A program made the position numbers and the translations under genes. From Chrysomallon squamiferum (Eukaryota; Mollusca; Gastropoda; Neomphalida; Peltospiridae): 64,000 nt of DNA. Under the pieces are notes generated by a model. The model was not told the origin of the DNA and ran no database searches. It worked only from the letters and a program-made list of their open reading frames with translations. The stretch's first letter is position 1. Each line of letters opens with the position of its first letter. Positions 1 through 14,009 of this stretch are shown piece after piece. The stretch covers positions 16,750,956 to 16,814,955 of the forward strand of contig CM022671.1 of NCBI GenBank assembly GCA_012295275.1. The letters are read 5' to 3'.

Positions 1-47
1 AATTAAAGTAAATTATTAGTTCAGGATATGGTTGCTTAATTTTTAAA

Positions 48-79
<32 letters not shown>

Positions 80-122
80 ATCAGTACAACACTAAAATTA
101 ATGTTTTAAATTACTGTTTCAG

Positions 123-1574
123 ATTGGGTTGCTGTTAATGAACAAAAGGTGCCTGTTGAAAGAAGTGGTCATCGAATTGTTGTTGATGATGACAATTTGT
201 ATTCATTAGGAGGATACAACCCAGAATTCTGGAACATTCGTAACACAGAAGATACATATTATCCATTATTTAAAGAGGTAATTTGTTTAAATTATACAAT
301 TTATTTTTATTTGGATAAATTCATATTTAATTATTTCTTACTTTGTATCAGGTTTATAGAGTTTTTGTACAGAATTATCATGATTTATTTACTTAAGTAA
401 CGTTTTTACATGAGAAACATATAATGATTTAAAAGCATCATTAAATGGATCATCATATTGAAGTCAGTTTAAAAACAAATGTTATTATTGTTTTATCAGA
501 GTATATTAAGCATCCCATATTAACAACATTTTTATTAGAGGATGTTCAGTATCCATACTAATATTGTTTTCTTCGAATATGCTTTGTATCCCATAGTATT
601 TTTGTTTAGTAAGAGGATGCTGTTCAGTACCACCCTATTTCTGCTGTGGAAAGTAATGTATTTCATAATTGCTAGTGTTCTTTTAGAAAACCCACCAATA
701 AATATTTAAAATTAATCCAGTTCTGATAACATTGTCCCAGTTCTGGCAAGGATGAAAGATTTAGTTTGGTGGAAAAGCACTGCTGATTACAAGTTCAGTC
801 CTTATCATTGATCTGTCTGGGCCCTTTAATTAAAATCCTTACAGCCATTTACTTGGTTTATCAGTAGCCATGAGATGTGATCTGTATCTGTAGGAACAAC
901 CCATATAAACTCCAGAGTTTTCCAACATTTGATGAAATATGAGTACTTATAAATTATTTGTATTAGTACATAATTTGGTGTTCTATCAGATGTATTTTAA
1001 TTTATTATAATTTTTCTTAAATTCAGGTATGGAAATTTAATTTTTCTACTCGTAAATGGACAAAAATAAAAACGAAAGGATCACTGCCATTGGAATTAGC
1101 ATCACATGCAGGTAAACAAGAACGGCAGATTTTGTTTATTTAACTTTTTAATATCTGTGTGTGTGTGTGTGTGTGTGTGTGCACGTGTATGTTTGTGTAT
1201 GTAAATGAATTTTACTATCTTTAATAAAATAAGATTTAGATGGTGTTTTTTCATTTTTCATTTTTATTTTTGTTTTTTAATAATCTGTATACATTGTATT
1301 TACCAATCAGTGTAAAAATATTTTAACTCTGCCCATTAAGTATGCATTAATAAAACAGATATATAATGTAAAATATTTTATTTTCGTATTGCAGCTGTTA
1401 GAGACCGCAAGAATATGTTGACATTTGGAGGGACTGGTATTCCGTTTGGAGAATCAAGCAGTAATGACTACATGTACTTAACCTGGAAACATACAAATGG
1501 CAACATTACACATGTACAGGAGAACATCCTGAGCAGAAATATGGACATGTAAACCTTACACATTGCTTTTATAA

Positions 1575-1610
<36 letters not shown>

Positions 1611-1667
1611 CTATTAAAAAAGGTTCTCTAATGATAAATTAATGTCTTTAAGACCTATAAGGCTTAA

Positions 1668-1703
<36 letters not shown>

Positions 1704-2875
1704 TATATCCTGATCATCTAGAACATTAATTTTAGACATGTATTGATGCCTTAAGAAGTGATTTCATTGGCTCCTTGGTGATACATTAATGTCTTTAACA
1801 GTTATAAGAAACTAAAAAATAAAATAAAATAATAATAATAATAATCAGTATCCTGAATAACTAAAACATTAATTTTGCCACAGCTGAAATGCTCTGAATA
1901 ACAAAATGAAGTATCTGTACTCAGTCTATAAAATAATGTTATAGCCACAGTAAAAGAGGAACGAAAACTGAACAATTTTCATGCAGTTCAGTGAAAGCAT
2001 TGTCTTAATATCATACTTGATTATTAACTAACCCTGATGAGAAGAAATAAACAACAACATGAAGGACAAATAAAGAAACGTTAACCCATTGTTCAACAGC
2101 TTATTCTTTATAAACGTCTATTATTATTAAGTGATCTTGTTTCTTTCTGCGACAGATCTGTAGACTTGGATATTTCAAACAACACAGTACATTTTCTACG
2201 TGCAAAAAACATTTACCAAGGTAACAAAGATGCTTTTTAATTTCAGGCAATGATACTGGTAGACAATTGCCTGTATGTGTGTGGAGGAACAACAGGGTGG
2301 ATTTACAACACTGATGTTCACTGTCTGAATCTCAGTACACTGGTGTGGGAAAAGCTTTCATCAAACCAAATATCAGACGCAGATCCCGATGGCAGGTAAA
2401 GCATTCTGATAAAACAGTAGAAAGAGGGTGGTACTGAACAACATCCTCTTGCAAAATAATTTTTAACGGTACAGACTAAACATGTCTTTTTTTTTTTCAG
2501 TTTTTATTTCAGTTACATAATTTTATTTAAAATTCATTTTTATTATAGATATCGGCATGAAATAGCAATTCATCAAAATGAACTGTTGATGCTGGGAGGT
2601 GGCACAGCTCATACTGCTTATGGTTTCGAAATGGTATGAGTTTACAGAGAAATTTTACTATATTTGAACATAAAATTTTTAATGTTAGGTGTAGTAAAGG
2701 TGAAATACATTATTATATTTCAGTGTAAATATTGTTCATTATTGTTTCTGAATAATTAACTCATATTGCCAAATATTTATAAATTGAGATTACTCAATTT
2801 CTAAATATCAGAATTAATCTTTTAAGTCTGCATCTTTGTTTGTTATTATTAATATGAATTAGTTAATTAATTAAT

Positions 2876-2919
<44 letters not shown>

Positions 2920-5046
2920 ATAGGTTCCAGTATTTTGTTTGGAAAAGAGGGTTTGGAAGTCAGTAAGAACTATACCAGACACTCTTCATGGTAATGAAAT
3001 TTAAAAGTCATTTCTTTTAGAAAATAGAAGAAATACTTTTATTGTAAATTTCACATTTCCATCTATTCATATTCCTTCCTAAGAGGAGCATGTTTGACAT
3101 CCATCAAATATTTTCATTTCAGATTCTTTATTTATTATTTAAATTAAAACCATTTTTTTCCATTAATATAGTTTCAGCTCTGAATTATTAAAATATTTTT
3201 CAAAAATTAAATATATGATTGCAAGAAATTATTAATAAAAATGCTCGGTCTACAGGTTATCTTCTGGTGATTAATATTATTACATGTCTGACTGGTTTTT
3301 ATCTCATGATGATTAATATTATATATTTGTCTGGTTTTTATCTCATGGTGATTAATATTATTATATATTTGTCTGTTTTTTTTATCTCATGGTGATTAAT
3401 ATTATTATATATTTGTCTGGTTTTTATCTCGTGGTGTTTAATATTATTATATATTTGTCTGGTTTTTTATCTCGTGGTGATTAATATTATTATATATTTG
3501 TCTGGTTTTTAACTCGTGGTGTTTAATATTATTATATATTTGACTGGTTATTATCTCACTGTGATTAACATTATTATATATTTGACTGGGTTTTATCTCA
3601 CTGTGATTAACATTATTATATATTTGACTGGGTTTTATCTCACTGTGATTAACATTATTATATATTTGACTGGTTATCTCACTGTGATTAACATTATTAT
3701 ATATTTGACTGGTTATCTCATTGTGATTAACATTATTATATATTTATTAGGTTTTCCTGCTCCTAGACGATGTCACAGCTGTACTCAATTTCAGAATGGT
3801 AATATGTTAATTTAAAAAAAATAATCTTTCTTATTTATTCTTGATATGTAATTTTGTTCACTAAAATGTCTTACTTATTAATAGCACTTGTGTAAAAAAA
3901 AAAAAAAAAACACCATATTATAATACCAGACTTTCAATTTTATCACACGTGAATTTTATATGTGTGTGTATGTGTACATGTACAGACAAACACACAAACA
4001 TTTACTATATTATGTTTTACAAGAAAACAGACAATAATGAAATTAATTTATCTTTGTACTTTACATCATATTTAGTATTATCTTACTTCGAAAAAGAAAA
4101 CAAAACACCAATAACAATTTTCGAACAGGTACATTCTTACAAAAGTACTAAATAATGTAAGCAAATTAAAACGAATGATAATGTGTTATACAAATGGTAA
4201 CACTGTACATAATAACAGTATTTGTCTATTTTTGCTAGATGTGTTTGTGTGTGGTGGAATGGATGGTGAGAAGATAACAGGGGATGTGTGGAAATTATCT
4301 CTACAAACACTGCAGTGGCACAAGATAGGTGAAATGGCAGTTCCAGTCTACTTCCATTCAGCCGATTTGACACCAGTAAGTTATTAAAATTTACGAAAAA
4401 AATACTGGTAAAAATTAGCTGCATTTAAAAATTTAAAAAACATTAACAATGAAGAATATTTTAAAAGTTTATTGTAGACTTGAAATTTGTTGTACAATCA
4501 TTAAAAATTAAAAATTGTGTAAGATATTTTAAAAGCTTTATTTTTTACTTGAAATACTACGTACTGTCAAAGTAAATTTTAGAAAAGTCATTATTACTAT
4601 ATTAATTTATTTTGTATTCAGTATGCAGTTAAAACATTACTGTTACGTTCTATGAGTAATTTTAACAATATTTTTCTTGTTAAACAATTCAGTAAACAAA
4701 TTCTCAAAAATATTGTTTAAATTAAGAAGTTTTAAATAATCGTGTTTCTTATAAACAAGAGAATTCCAGATACTGCAAATCCGTTATATTTGATTTTGTC
4801 ACCATATAAATAACTGTTTTCTCATCATTTTTCTTCAAGAGTGGTTGTCTGTATGCATTTGGTGGCGTTACTAAAATTGATGACATCAGAACCAGTGTGG
4901 TTCAGCGGATGTGGCTGAAGATTCCAAGTCTTAAAGAGTTAGCTTGGAACATTTTGTGTGGACTTTTGCCTAATGTTAACAAAACAAACAAAGAGACTTT
5001 ACTCAGTCTAGGAATTCCGAATCATCTACACGACAAAATTAGCTGA
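123..5046 (+). CDS. KLHDC10: Kelch domain-containing protein 10-like (3' part of gene, 9 exons)
   Basis: Exons read at 123-277, 1027-1111, 1395-1548, 2247-2395, 2549-2633, 2924-2990, 3751-3798, 4239-4375 and 4840-5046 (TGA stop). All have AG/GT borders and compatible phases. The product has Kelch blades with motifs such as SGHRIVV, NLYSLGGYNP, TFGGTGIPFGES, LYVCGGTTG, YRHEIA, FPAPRRCHSC and VFVCGGMDGE. It ends in a helical tail (SLKELAWNILCGLLPN). The order and wording match KLHDC10, which in vertebrates is a substrate receptor of a CUL2-type E3 ligase (family knowledge). About 361 residues are present against roughly 440 in human, so the N-terminal part lies left of the window. Exon 1395-1548 needs one extra base near 1465-1472 to stay in frame: it shifts from GESSSND to HVLNLETYKWQ, both of which fit the family. 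Identity is secure; the intactness of that exon is not. Confidence 0.92.
3262..3750. repeat. Intronic minisatellite, ~38-44 bp unit, ~12 copies
   Basis: The unit reads roughly GTGATTAACATTATTATATA followed by TTTGACTGGTTTTATCTCACT and is repeated head to tail about 12 times. It lies in the KLHDC10 intron that ends at 3750. The last, diverged unit carries the splice acceptor (ATATTTATTAG before 3751), so the array runs right up to the exon. Confidence 0.9.
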
Positions 5047-5426
5047 CAACTTTTACCTTGGAAGCAGTTATAAACTATCTCATACACTGACCAAGTGTGA
5101 TGATGTTCTTAAAATGAAACTCTGGTGATAATCAACTTTAATTAATGTGCAATAGTAACATGTACATGCTCTACTCAAATGAAACGGCAATTGTTCTGTT
5201 ATAAGAAAACTCTTCTTTTTTTCTTTTTTTTTTTTTCTAGTGTTCGGTTATGATTATTATGCAGAAAGTAATATAACATGACTGTCTGGTTTTTAAGCAA
5301 TTTTCAGAAATTGATGAATTTCAAAATGTCCTGAATTCAGACTTTCATTGTCACATCAGCATTAATTCTAACAAATTTTTCTAAAAAAATAAAATATAAA
5401 AATTACAGTGTTTAATAAGTACTATG

Positions 5427-5432
5427 AATAAA
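5427..5432 (+). promoter_or_regulatory. Candidate polyadenylation signal of KLHDC10
   Basis: AATAAA lies 381 nt after the stop codon of the Kelch gene. Another AATAAA lies at 5621-5626. In such AT-rich DNA either may be chance. Confidence 0.35.
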
Positions 5433-6861
5433 AGAAAATATAGTTAATAAATTTCATAGTTGATAATCTTGATCTAAATGGGTCAAGCTAGGATCAAAAT
5501 GTGAAAAGTTAATTCCTGTCTTATAGACTGGAGTTAATCAAAACAATACAAAATATTTGAACTTTGCAGTAAGAATGACTTCATAAATTATTTTATATTA
5601 CAGACTTGTTCTGTTCTGTCAATAAAACTGACATCTATTTTCCTCTATTAATACCCTGCAAAAATTCTTCTTCTTTAAAACCATACATAAATTTATGCAA
5701 TGTGTGAAATTTTCATTAGACATAACCTTTACATTTTACCTTGCAACAAGCTGTTAGTATTTCTAAAAATTCTGTTTTGCTGATAATAGCTTATGTTTGA
5801 ATTTAATCATATTATTGTTGATCTGAAATAATAAGTAACAAAGTTTGGATTTTGTTTGCTTTCTACAATTAAGTCACTTTAAAACATACTGATTGAAAAA
5901 AGAAAAAGAAAAAATTCTGACATTCTTATTTACTGTTGTATTGTTTAAGGTTTTGTGATGTATAATTAAGACAGGATAAATAAGAAATTTAAATTCAGCT
6001 TAATGTGAAATTTTTATACAGTTGTTTTTTGTTTTTTCAAAGCTGTTATAAAAAGATAATAAATCTTAATTTGTTTTTTGTTGTAATGTGAAATTTTTTT
6101 AAAACTTGCAATCATTAAATTCTCTTCAAAATTACTTTTATCTTGCAATGTTTTTTTTTTTTTTTTTTTACTGAGGATGTTATTTTTATGTGATATCACA
6201 GCAGCTGTTTTCTTGTTTTTCTAATCTGAGTAATATATTTGATTTAATTGTTGTGCATGTATATTTTGATAATATATTTAAATAAAAAGAAAACTTAATT
6301 TTTTAATGATCAACTTTTGTTTTTGTTTTAATATAAACTACTATATTGAAACCATTTATGTTTGTGTTATAATTTAAACAAATCTGATAGCAATAGTACT
6401 AAGAGTTGAGTCTATGGCATCTACATTAATATGGAAGCAGCGTTCATAATTATATTTTTGTGATGATTGTCATTTTCTTTTAATAATCAGTGCCGGTTTA
6501 TCATTATAAACAAATTAAATCATACAAAATATATTTGGTCTATTTATAATTAAATTATACTTGTTTTCTTAACAGCTATAATTTTTTTTTTATGGTTATC
6601 ATATGTTGGCTATAAGTTCCAAAGGCAGTGAATAAAAATGGAATTTCTTGCATGAAAATGTAATAAAATGTCTGCTTTTCTTAATTACTCCAGTTAAGAT
6701 GGTCCATAAAGAGATCAAATAAATATCTTCTGCTGATATAAATAAATATGTCAAATAAACTTGATTATTTAGCCATAATCTCTATTAATAGTTTGTTCCA
6801 GTGAATGGAATACAATATTTACATATACATATATATATAAATCATCTGATGAAAATTATGA

Positions 6862-6900
6862 AAGAGTTCTTTCCCCACTTCTCTAAGGGAAACAACTCTT
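6862..6900. repeat. Short inverted repeat, MITE-remnant-like
   Basis: AGAGTTCTTTCCC and GGGAAACAACTCT form a 13-bp stem with one mismatch around an 11-nt loop. The arms resemble the AGAGTT-TCTCCC type motif frequent in molluscan dispersed repeats (recalled, not checked). No target-site duplication was identified. Confidence 0.45.
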
Positions 6901-7750
6901 GAACACTATTTCCATATTTTGTTTCATATCAGATAATCAAAGATCACCCAATTAGCCATGTCAGAAAATATTGCTGTGATCTCGAGTAAAGACTGTGTCA
7001 CTGACCGTTACGATATGATCCACGAATGAATCCTCAATGATCCCAGAGTCATGATGTGGCTGGTATAGAAAATCTGTTTTTTAAGACCAAAAACTGAATA
7101 TGTTGAGCAGTAGTCGATTTTCACGTTGAGTGAGATAAATAATAAAACACATGTGGACTGGATGTTCAGTTGTGTTGTTCTTGAACTATCTTGATACTTC
7201 TGCTGTGGGAGATGGAATAACCATTCCTGGCAATGACTTCCGTAATTGCTCCGAAGTATATGAGGTCCTGTCATTTCTTTTAGTTGAGTTAAAGTTAGTG
7301 AAAAAAAAAAAAAAAAAAAAAAAGGAAAAGTAGATAAAATTCGTTGTAAAACTTATGATGATAATAATAATAATAATAATATTTCTACGATTTTTTTTTT
7401 TTTGGTTATTTAGTCTCACTTTTGTTGTCATCATCATCATTGTTGTTGTTGTTATTATTATTATGATGATTATTATTATTATGGCGTAGTAGTTGTAGTT
7501 CTTATAATTAGTTATGATTATAATGATAATAAATACATCTTACAAAGTAGGTAGTGTGTCTGTTGACGGGTCCACGCTTACGGGCAGAGTGGTAGAGGAA
7601 AAACAACTAATTGGCGACTCGCTCTTGGGAACCAAAAAATTCCTGATTTTGTGACAGAATGATAATTTAGATGGCTTATCACCCATCACGTTAAATAAAT
7701 TACAATTTTCAGTAAAAGAAAAGTCCTTAAACAAGATCGCGAGGTGTTGT

Positions 7751-7786
7751 TTGACGTGACGTGACGTTATGTCTATTATGACGTCA
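7751..7786. promoter_or_regulatory. CRE/ATF site cluster
   Basis: A palindromic TGACGTCA at 7779-7786 is preceded by an overlapping TGACGTGACGTGACG run at 7752-7766. It sits in a relatively CG-containing island (7540-7790) inside very AT-rich DNA. TGACGTCA is the classical CREB/ATF site. Which gene it would serve is unknown; the FGD gene downstream is the obvious candidate. Confidence 0.4.
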
Positions 7787-8267
7787 TCCAGTAAAAAAAA
7801 TTATAAAATAAAAATAGATATATAAAATAAATAAAATAAAATAGTAAAAAAAACATTTAAAAAAAAAAAAAAAAAAAAATGAGCATTAATAAAATAATTT
7901 TTATATATATTTTGTCAAAAGAACAAACCATAGCTTCTTATATGCATTTAAGAACCAAGTCTTGAAAATAACGCTATTTCTGAATTTTATCCTTCAAATT
8001 TTTTTTTTTTTTTTTTTTTTTTTCCATGTAATAAGATTGTTTTCAGTTATGGAATTTATGAATTCAACAACAAAAAATACTCAAGTTTATATACGTTTTT
8101 AAGGAGACTCATTTTATTATTATTATTATTAATATGGATCTCGTGACATTTCTTTCTTCTTTTTTTTTTAGCGATGTCGCTGGATATTATAATTACGTGT
8201 AACTGTTAATTTGTAATCTTAAATATTTTTCTTGCATAATATTTCATTAGTTAATTTATTAACAATA

Positions 8268-8269
<2 letters not shown>

Positions 8270-8338
<69 letters not shown>
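8270..8338. repeat. (CT)n microsatellite
   Basis: About 34 perfect CT dinucleotides. Confidence 0.97.
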
Positions 8339-8341
<3 letters not shown>

Positions 8342-9426
8342 CTATATATATCGTTCAGTTTATTTTTAATCCCCATTTTTGCAAAGCTTGTAATACTTTA
8401 TTGAATAAACCATATTTTATTCTTGTTGACTGTTTTATTTAATATCCTTCGTTTTGTGGATGGAGAGTATTTACTTTAAAAATGTTTTAATTAGGCTTAT
8501 ATCGGGGAAACGTAACCAATGGTTTAATGAAAACTGAACGAACAGGGGAAATAAACTGATGTACACTGCAAATTATTAAGATGCAGTTATGTTATCAATG
8601 CCTGCAGGATCAGTTACACAGTTGTGAAAAGACAAGAATTATGAACGAACTGTAATTTTATGCAGAAACCGATTCCTATAAAAAAAAAGAAAAAAAAAAA
8701 GTGTGTTTAATGGGGGAAAATCGGGGATATATATATATTATTTATTATATATTATTTTTTAAATACAAGCACAAACGTAACAATGAATATATCATTTAGG
8801 TTTTCTGAAGACAAAATTTAGTTCGAACGAACATCAGAAAACGATGCAAAACCAAAAATTAAAAATAATTAAATCAAAATAAATAAATAGATAAATAATT
8901 TTTTTTTTTTTAAAAATAATAAGAAGAAAGATTTAGAAAACAATGTAGAACGGAAAAACAAATGCATAAACTCAGTTAAAAACATGGGCATAACATAAAG
9001 ACTGAAACATTTCAGTAACGTATATAAAATATTTTTATTTAAATTTATAAATGCAGTTCTGTAAAAAATGACCTTTTAACAGATTTATATATATATATAA
9101 AAAAATATATATATATTAATTAAAAGTTCGTTTTATTGTTCTTCTTTATATGGTGGTGTTTTCAGTTCTTCATTTCTTTTTTCTTGTTGTTTTTTCTGCT
9201 GCAAAGACGAGCACGCAGGAAGTGAAACTATCTAAGTATCTTAATGCGGACGGAAATTTACAAATATATGAATGACGGTGTTACTCAGTAATATCAGTCT
9301 GTCAAACTTTATTATACTACAGCCACCGTCTTTTTGATAGCTACCAGCTAATGAACTAAAATGTTAAAGTTAACAAGAAGAAAGAATACAAGAACTAGAA
9401 GATACCACTACGGTAAATAATATTAG

Positions 9427-9429
<3 letters not shown>

Positions 9430-9478
<49 letters not shown>

Positions 9479-9530
9479 GCTAACTGAATAAACATGTTTA
9501 CTTCTTTTACTTCTTGATTTTAAACTGAAC

Positions 9531-9569
<39 letters not shown>

Positions 9570-9628
9570 AACATATTTACTTCTTATATTCTTGATTTTA
9601 AACTGAACAATGTATATATATATATATA
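9430..9628. repeat. (AT)n tracts with a duplicated spacer
   Basis: AT runs at about 9430-9475, 9535-9565 and 9613-9629. The last two are separated by repeated copies of ACTTCTT...TTGATTTTAAACTGAAC, so a compound unit of about 80 bp has been duplicated. Confidence 0.85.
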
Positions 9629-12600
9629 TAAGGGGGAAAAATGCACCGGTGTTTAAAGTGGAAAAAACAAACATAATAATAATGAAATTATTAAACTTTG
9701 ATGTAGTATTCATTATTTTATACAATATCTTTTATCCATGCAATTTTGGTAACTTTATTCGACGAACCTATTCAATTGCTTGAGTGATTACATAATTAAT
9801 AATTTTATCAACACAAGAAAATGGGTATTTCCCGTTATTTTTCATAACTAATAATGAATGCTGTAGAAGTAAAAAACGGATATAAGTATCTATAAATAGA
9901 TTACACTGATACACGTTAACAAAATTTTTATATCAGAGACGCATGTGAAAATTTGAGGACCAGTTTAGTGTCATAATTGTATACATGGAAAGTTCGGACT
10001 TTTCAACAAAGTTTATTATAAATTTAAATTGATCATAAAACAATATACCTATTTGTTTGACGTAGCATGAAATCATATATACGAAATGGATCTAAATGAC
10101 AATAGTGAGTTCAATTTATTATATTAACTTTACTTTAGTTAATGATCTTTAACGAATGACAGAATGAAGAAAGTCAGAAGTAACTTCCGCATATTCATAG
10201 TGCTAAGTAAAAATATCATTTGTCATATGATTAATCATTTTATTGGTTTTCGCTATAGCTATATTTTAATGTTGTTGTTTGGACTTTTTAAATTGTTGTT
10301 TGTTTGCTGATTATTTTATTTCTTTAATTCATTTTTTTTTTTTTAAGATATTAAAACACTAAACAGTGTTATAGTGTGAGTCAAACTGACAGATCAATGA
10401 CCAAAATAAAATGATATAAATCTAACAGTACCCTCTTTTCAATCAGATAAGTTATTGTTATCATCATCATCATCATCATCATCAATCAGCCTATATAGGT
10501 AAATCAAATATAAATATATGTACATTGTGATTATTAATGAATCAGGTGACATACGAATTTACCAGACATCTTTTTGAAATGAAATATTTGAACCATATGA
10601 ATGGTGAATAATGACAGATACCAGAATCCAAAATGAACTGACCTGAAAAGGGAATAAAATGTGTTTATATACTGCATAGAACCAGTAATCCATTGTTTGT
10701 TATAAGTATTCGAAGGCATGTTTCTAGGTGTAGTGTGAAATGATGGTTTTGTTAAGAAGAGTTATTTATGTTTACATTACTTTATGATTGGCAGATTAAT
10801 TTTTAATAAGTTCTGAAGTTACATGTAAGTATGCTGGGCCAGTGCTAGTAAGCTATATACTCACACTGTGTTACATCAGTTTCATCCAATTTTCTTAATG
10901 TTTGTGTCCAGTATAGTTGTCATTTTTGTTGTTGATTGTTGTATAAACAAATCTGAAGATATATATATATATATATATACATTAAGGTACTCCATCAATT
11001 ATAATACCAACTGCAATGATGCATTTAAGTCTTAATTCTCTGTGGTGACTATAAAATCACTAAGAAATGAATAAAATGCAAATACAAATATGTTGGGAAT
11101 GTTAACATGTATAAAGAAATACATGAAATTTCATGCAATGGCAGTGTAATCAATGGTTAGTTTGCATATAATATATGTTACAGGAAATGTATATTATCAG
11201 GACATAAGTATAATTCATGAAAATTTCAGAAAATATGTGTATTGTCTGATTCACTCAGGAAACTGCTTATGCAGTGTCTGCAAGTAAATCATTCTCTGGC
11301 TGCAGTCAGTGGAGAATTTCAGGAGGATGACTAGATGATGAGAACCAGAAACCAACAGCGCCAACAAATGGGGAACACTCAATTCCAAATTTGAATTAAA
11401 CTGTCTGTCATTTAATTGCATTGTTCTTTCCTAACCAACAAAAAAATCATGACCTTAATGTCACAGTTTGCTAATTTTACAGGTCCTTAACTCTGTGGAC
11501 TGTTAGGTTTCCCATGGGTGAATATCCTTTCTGGCCTCATTACTTTCAGTTCACTGATTATACATATTTTCAGAAATTTTCAGGAACTATACATGTTTCC
11601 TGTAACATGTATATGTATATGTGTGTGTATTATCATCATCATCATTATCATCATTATGTACCTGTAGTGTTCCATCATTTGATGAAAGCCTCAGTATATT
11701 GTTTCTACATGTATGAGTCTGTCACTATTTTCCTTTCATGTAGATCATCCCTCCTTTGTGTTGGTGCCTTCCTCTAGATCATTTATCTTTGTTTGGTTTC
11801 CACTGGTAGAATACAGTGTCTGCCAGTTATTATCTTGTATACTTCCTAAGTTCACTTCCATTTTCTAAACCTCCAGTCACGTCTGTGACCTTTGCTTTCT
11901 CTCTTATCTTGATGAATTGCAGCACTATTTCAGATTTTCAACAGCACTATGCATCAGAGATTCCCAACCATTTTCCATTCATTCATTTTCTTTTTCTTAT
12001 CCTGCTAATAATGTCTAGAATTTGATATTTATTTTGAAACATAAACTGTTATCATAAATGATGTGTGGCTATGCTAAAAAGATAAAGTTATCATGATGTA
12101 AAATAGAATAAATTGTTTGAAAAATCAAATAAAACTGATTTTTTCCTCCATCTTACATATATTTATTATGACAGCTTTGTATATATATTGTATAGTATGG
12201 CAGAGAGAACCTTTTAACAAATTATAAATTTAAAAACAAAATCACCATTATTTATTAAACCAGTTTTGTAGTGAATATTGGCCATATTTTTTAATCAGTC
12301 TATATTAACATAGTCCTATTTTAAAAAAATGTTTCTGTAAGCAGAGTATATTTTGAAATATTTTGAACTGTAAAGCAGCACATCATTAAGGTATGTGGTT
12401 GTTGCTTGATGTGTTCTTTCAGCCATGACCATTTATTTCAAGAATTCGGTATTAATCCTTTTTCAGTTTTATGTTTTGACATGATTGATACAAACAAAGG
12501 CTCATATTACACATACTTTTCCAAATGTATCACCAGCTAAGTTTTTTTTTTTTTTTATAATAAAATACATTTTATCCTGATGTTAAATACATCTAAAACA

Positions 12601-13001
12601 AATTAAATCCTTTTTTTTTTTTTTTTTTTCTGAAATCAAAGGTTTGCCCCAGAAAAATGAATTGACCTAAAATAGTATTAAGTTACTTGGGAAACAATAA
12701 GAGCACAGATGATCTATACACTGTGTATATTTAATGTCTGTATCTGGTTACAAGTTATTCATCAGAGGCATATGACAAAAAGCCACTTATAACTTCATGT
12801 CCTGTTACTTTTGACAAAACAAATAAAACAAAAAAGATACATATTCTACATAGGTTGTTTGACATTTTTCTCCCAGACGTTTTAATTAGAAATAATAATA
12901 ATAATAATTATAATTATAATAAAATAATAATAAATTATGTTTGTTGTGAAATTGGTAATACTCTTAAATTATGTTTTCAGTAAAGTACAACAATCATAAT
13001 G

Positions 13002-13050
<49 letters not shown>

Positions 13051-13105
13051 TGAATTTTGTCTTGTTTATTTATTAAATATTATTGTTTATAATTAAATGT
13101 TTAAT

Positions 13106-13270
13106 AAAATCATTGCTGGTTTAAACTTATATGTTATAAATCAGACTGATTTGTACATTAAATATGGCAGAAGGTTTAAGGAAGTTTAAAATCATTGCTG
13201 GTTTAAAATTACAGGATGTAAATCAGATTGATTTGTCCACTAGATATGGCAGGAGGTTTAAGGAAGTGCA
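13106..13270. repeat. Two-copy tandem duplication, 82-bp unit
   Basis: AAAATCATTGCTGGTTTAAA and the following sequence to AGGTTTAAGGAAGT occur at 13106 and again at 13188 with a few differences. Non-coding, upstream of the FGD gene. Confidence 0.85.
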
Positions 13271-13840
13271 ATTATTATGCTCTGTAAACTAATCATTTAT
13301 TAGTTTTTTTTTTTTTTGTTTTTTTTGTTTGTTTGTTATGTTACTGTTCTCATTTGTCATTCAGTTATGATTTATTTTTATTGGCCATATGTAAAATTCA
13401 ACACCGAGTTTAAGTGTTTTTTTTTCATTATCCAGATTAGGGAAGCAGGTTGTAGTTCAGTATTTTTCATTAGTGTGTACGAGTGAGTGATCACAGTTCC
13501 CAGATTCAGTCCTACTCAGCACACACATTGGTTCTCTTTCAATTATAACAACTGGTTTATCAGATGTCACAATATGTTTTCCTGTTTATGAGTAGGTCCT
13601 GGTATAGGATCAGTTGGTGCTGATTTTTAAGATGTGGCAGCAGATTTCATCACTCATATCATTTATTGAAACTATATCTACTGGTAATAATCAGTTTGTT
13701 CGATATATGTTGTGGATTTGTTAAATGTAATTTATCAAATCAGAAATATATTGACTGTTTTCTTTTCAGAAATGTGTATGTGACTTTTTGTTTTAGCATA
13801 GATTACTTTTATGTATTTTGTTTATTTTTTAGGCTGTAGG

Positions 13841-13947
13841 ATGAATGAGACTCCTACAGATGTTCAGAATTGTGAATCAAACATTAATCCAGTCAATACA
13901 AATGTTTCAGCTAGTCCAGGAGAAGTGAAACGGTAAATACTTTCTTT

Positions 13948-14009
<62 letters not shown>

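Larger units (their letters stand above)
5047..13832. other. Intergenic: KLHDC10 3' UTR, then low-complexity DNA and the unseen 5' end of the FGD gene
   Basis: No coding exon could be supported here. The first part should be the KLHDC10 3' UTR. At least one non-coding first exon of the FGD gene probably lies within the stretch, because its first coding exon begins at a splice acceptor (13831-13832). Less AT-rich islands at 7540-7790 and about 9170-9420 are the best promoter candidates. Poly-A/T, ATT, AT and CT tracts fill much of the rest. A stretch at about 11230-11560 is of normal complexity but I could not identify it. Confidence 0.6.

Noticed and set aside
7151-7333. Small open frame ending in poly-Lys near 7300.
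   Set aside because: It ends in a genomic poly-A run and shows no similarity or splice support.
11230-12030. Normal-complexity DNA with open frames and a CAGAGATTCCCAACC motif near 11957 resembling a hAT end.
   Set aside because: Only one putative terminus was found and no recognisable protein; too weak to call a transposon.
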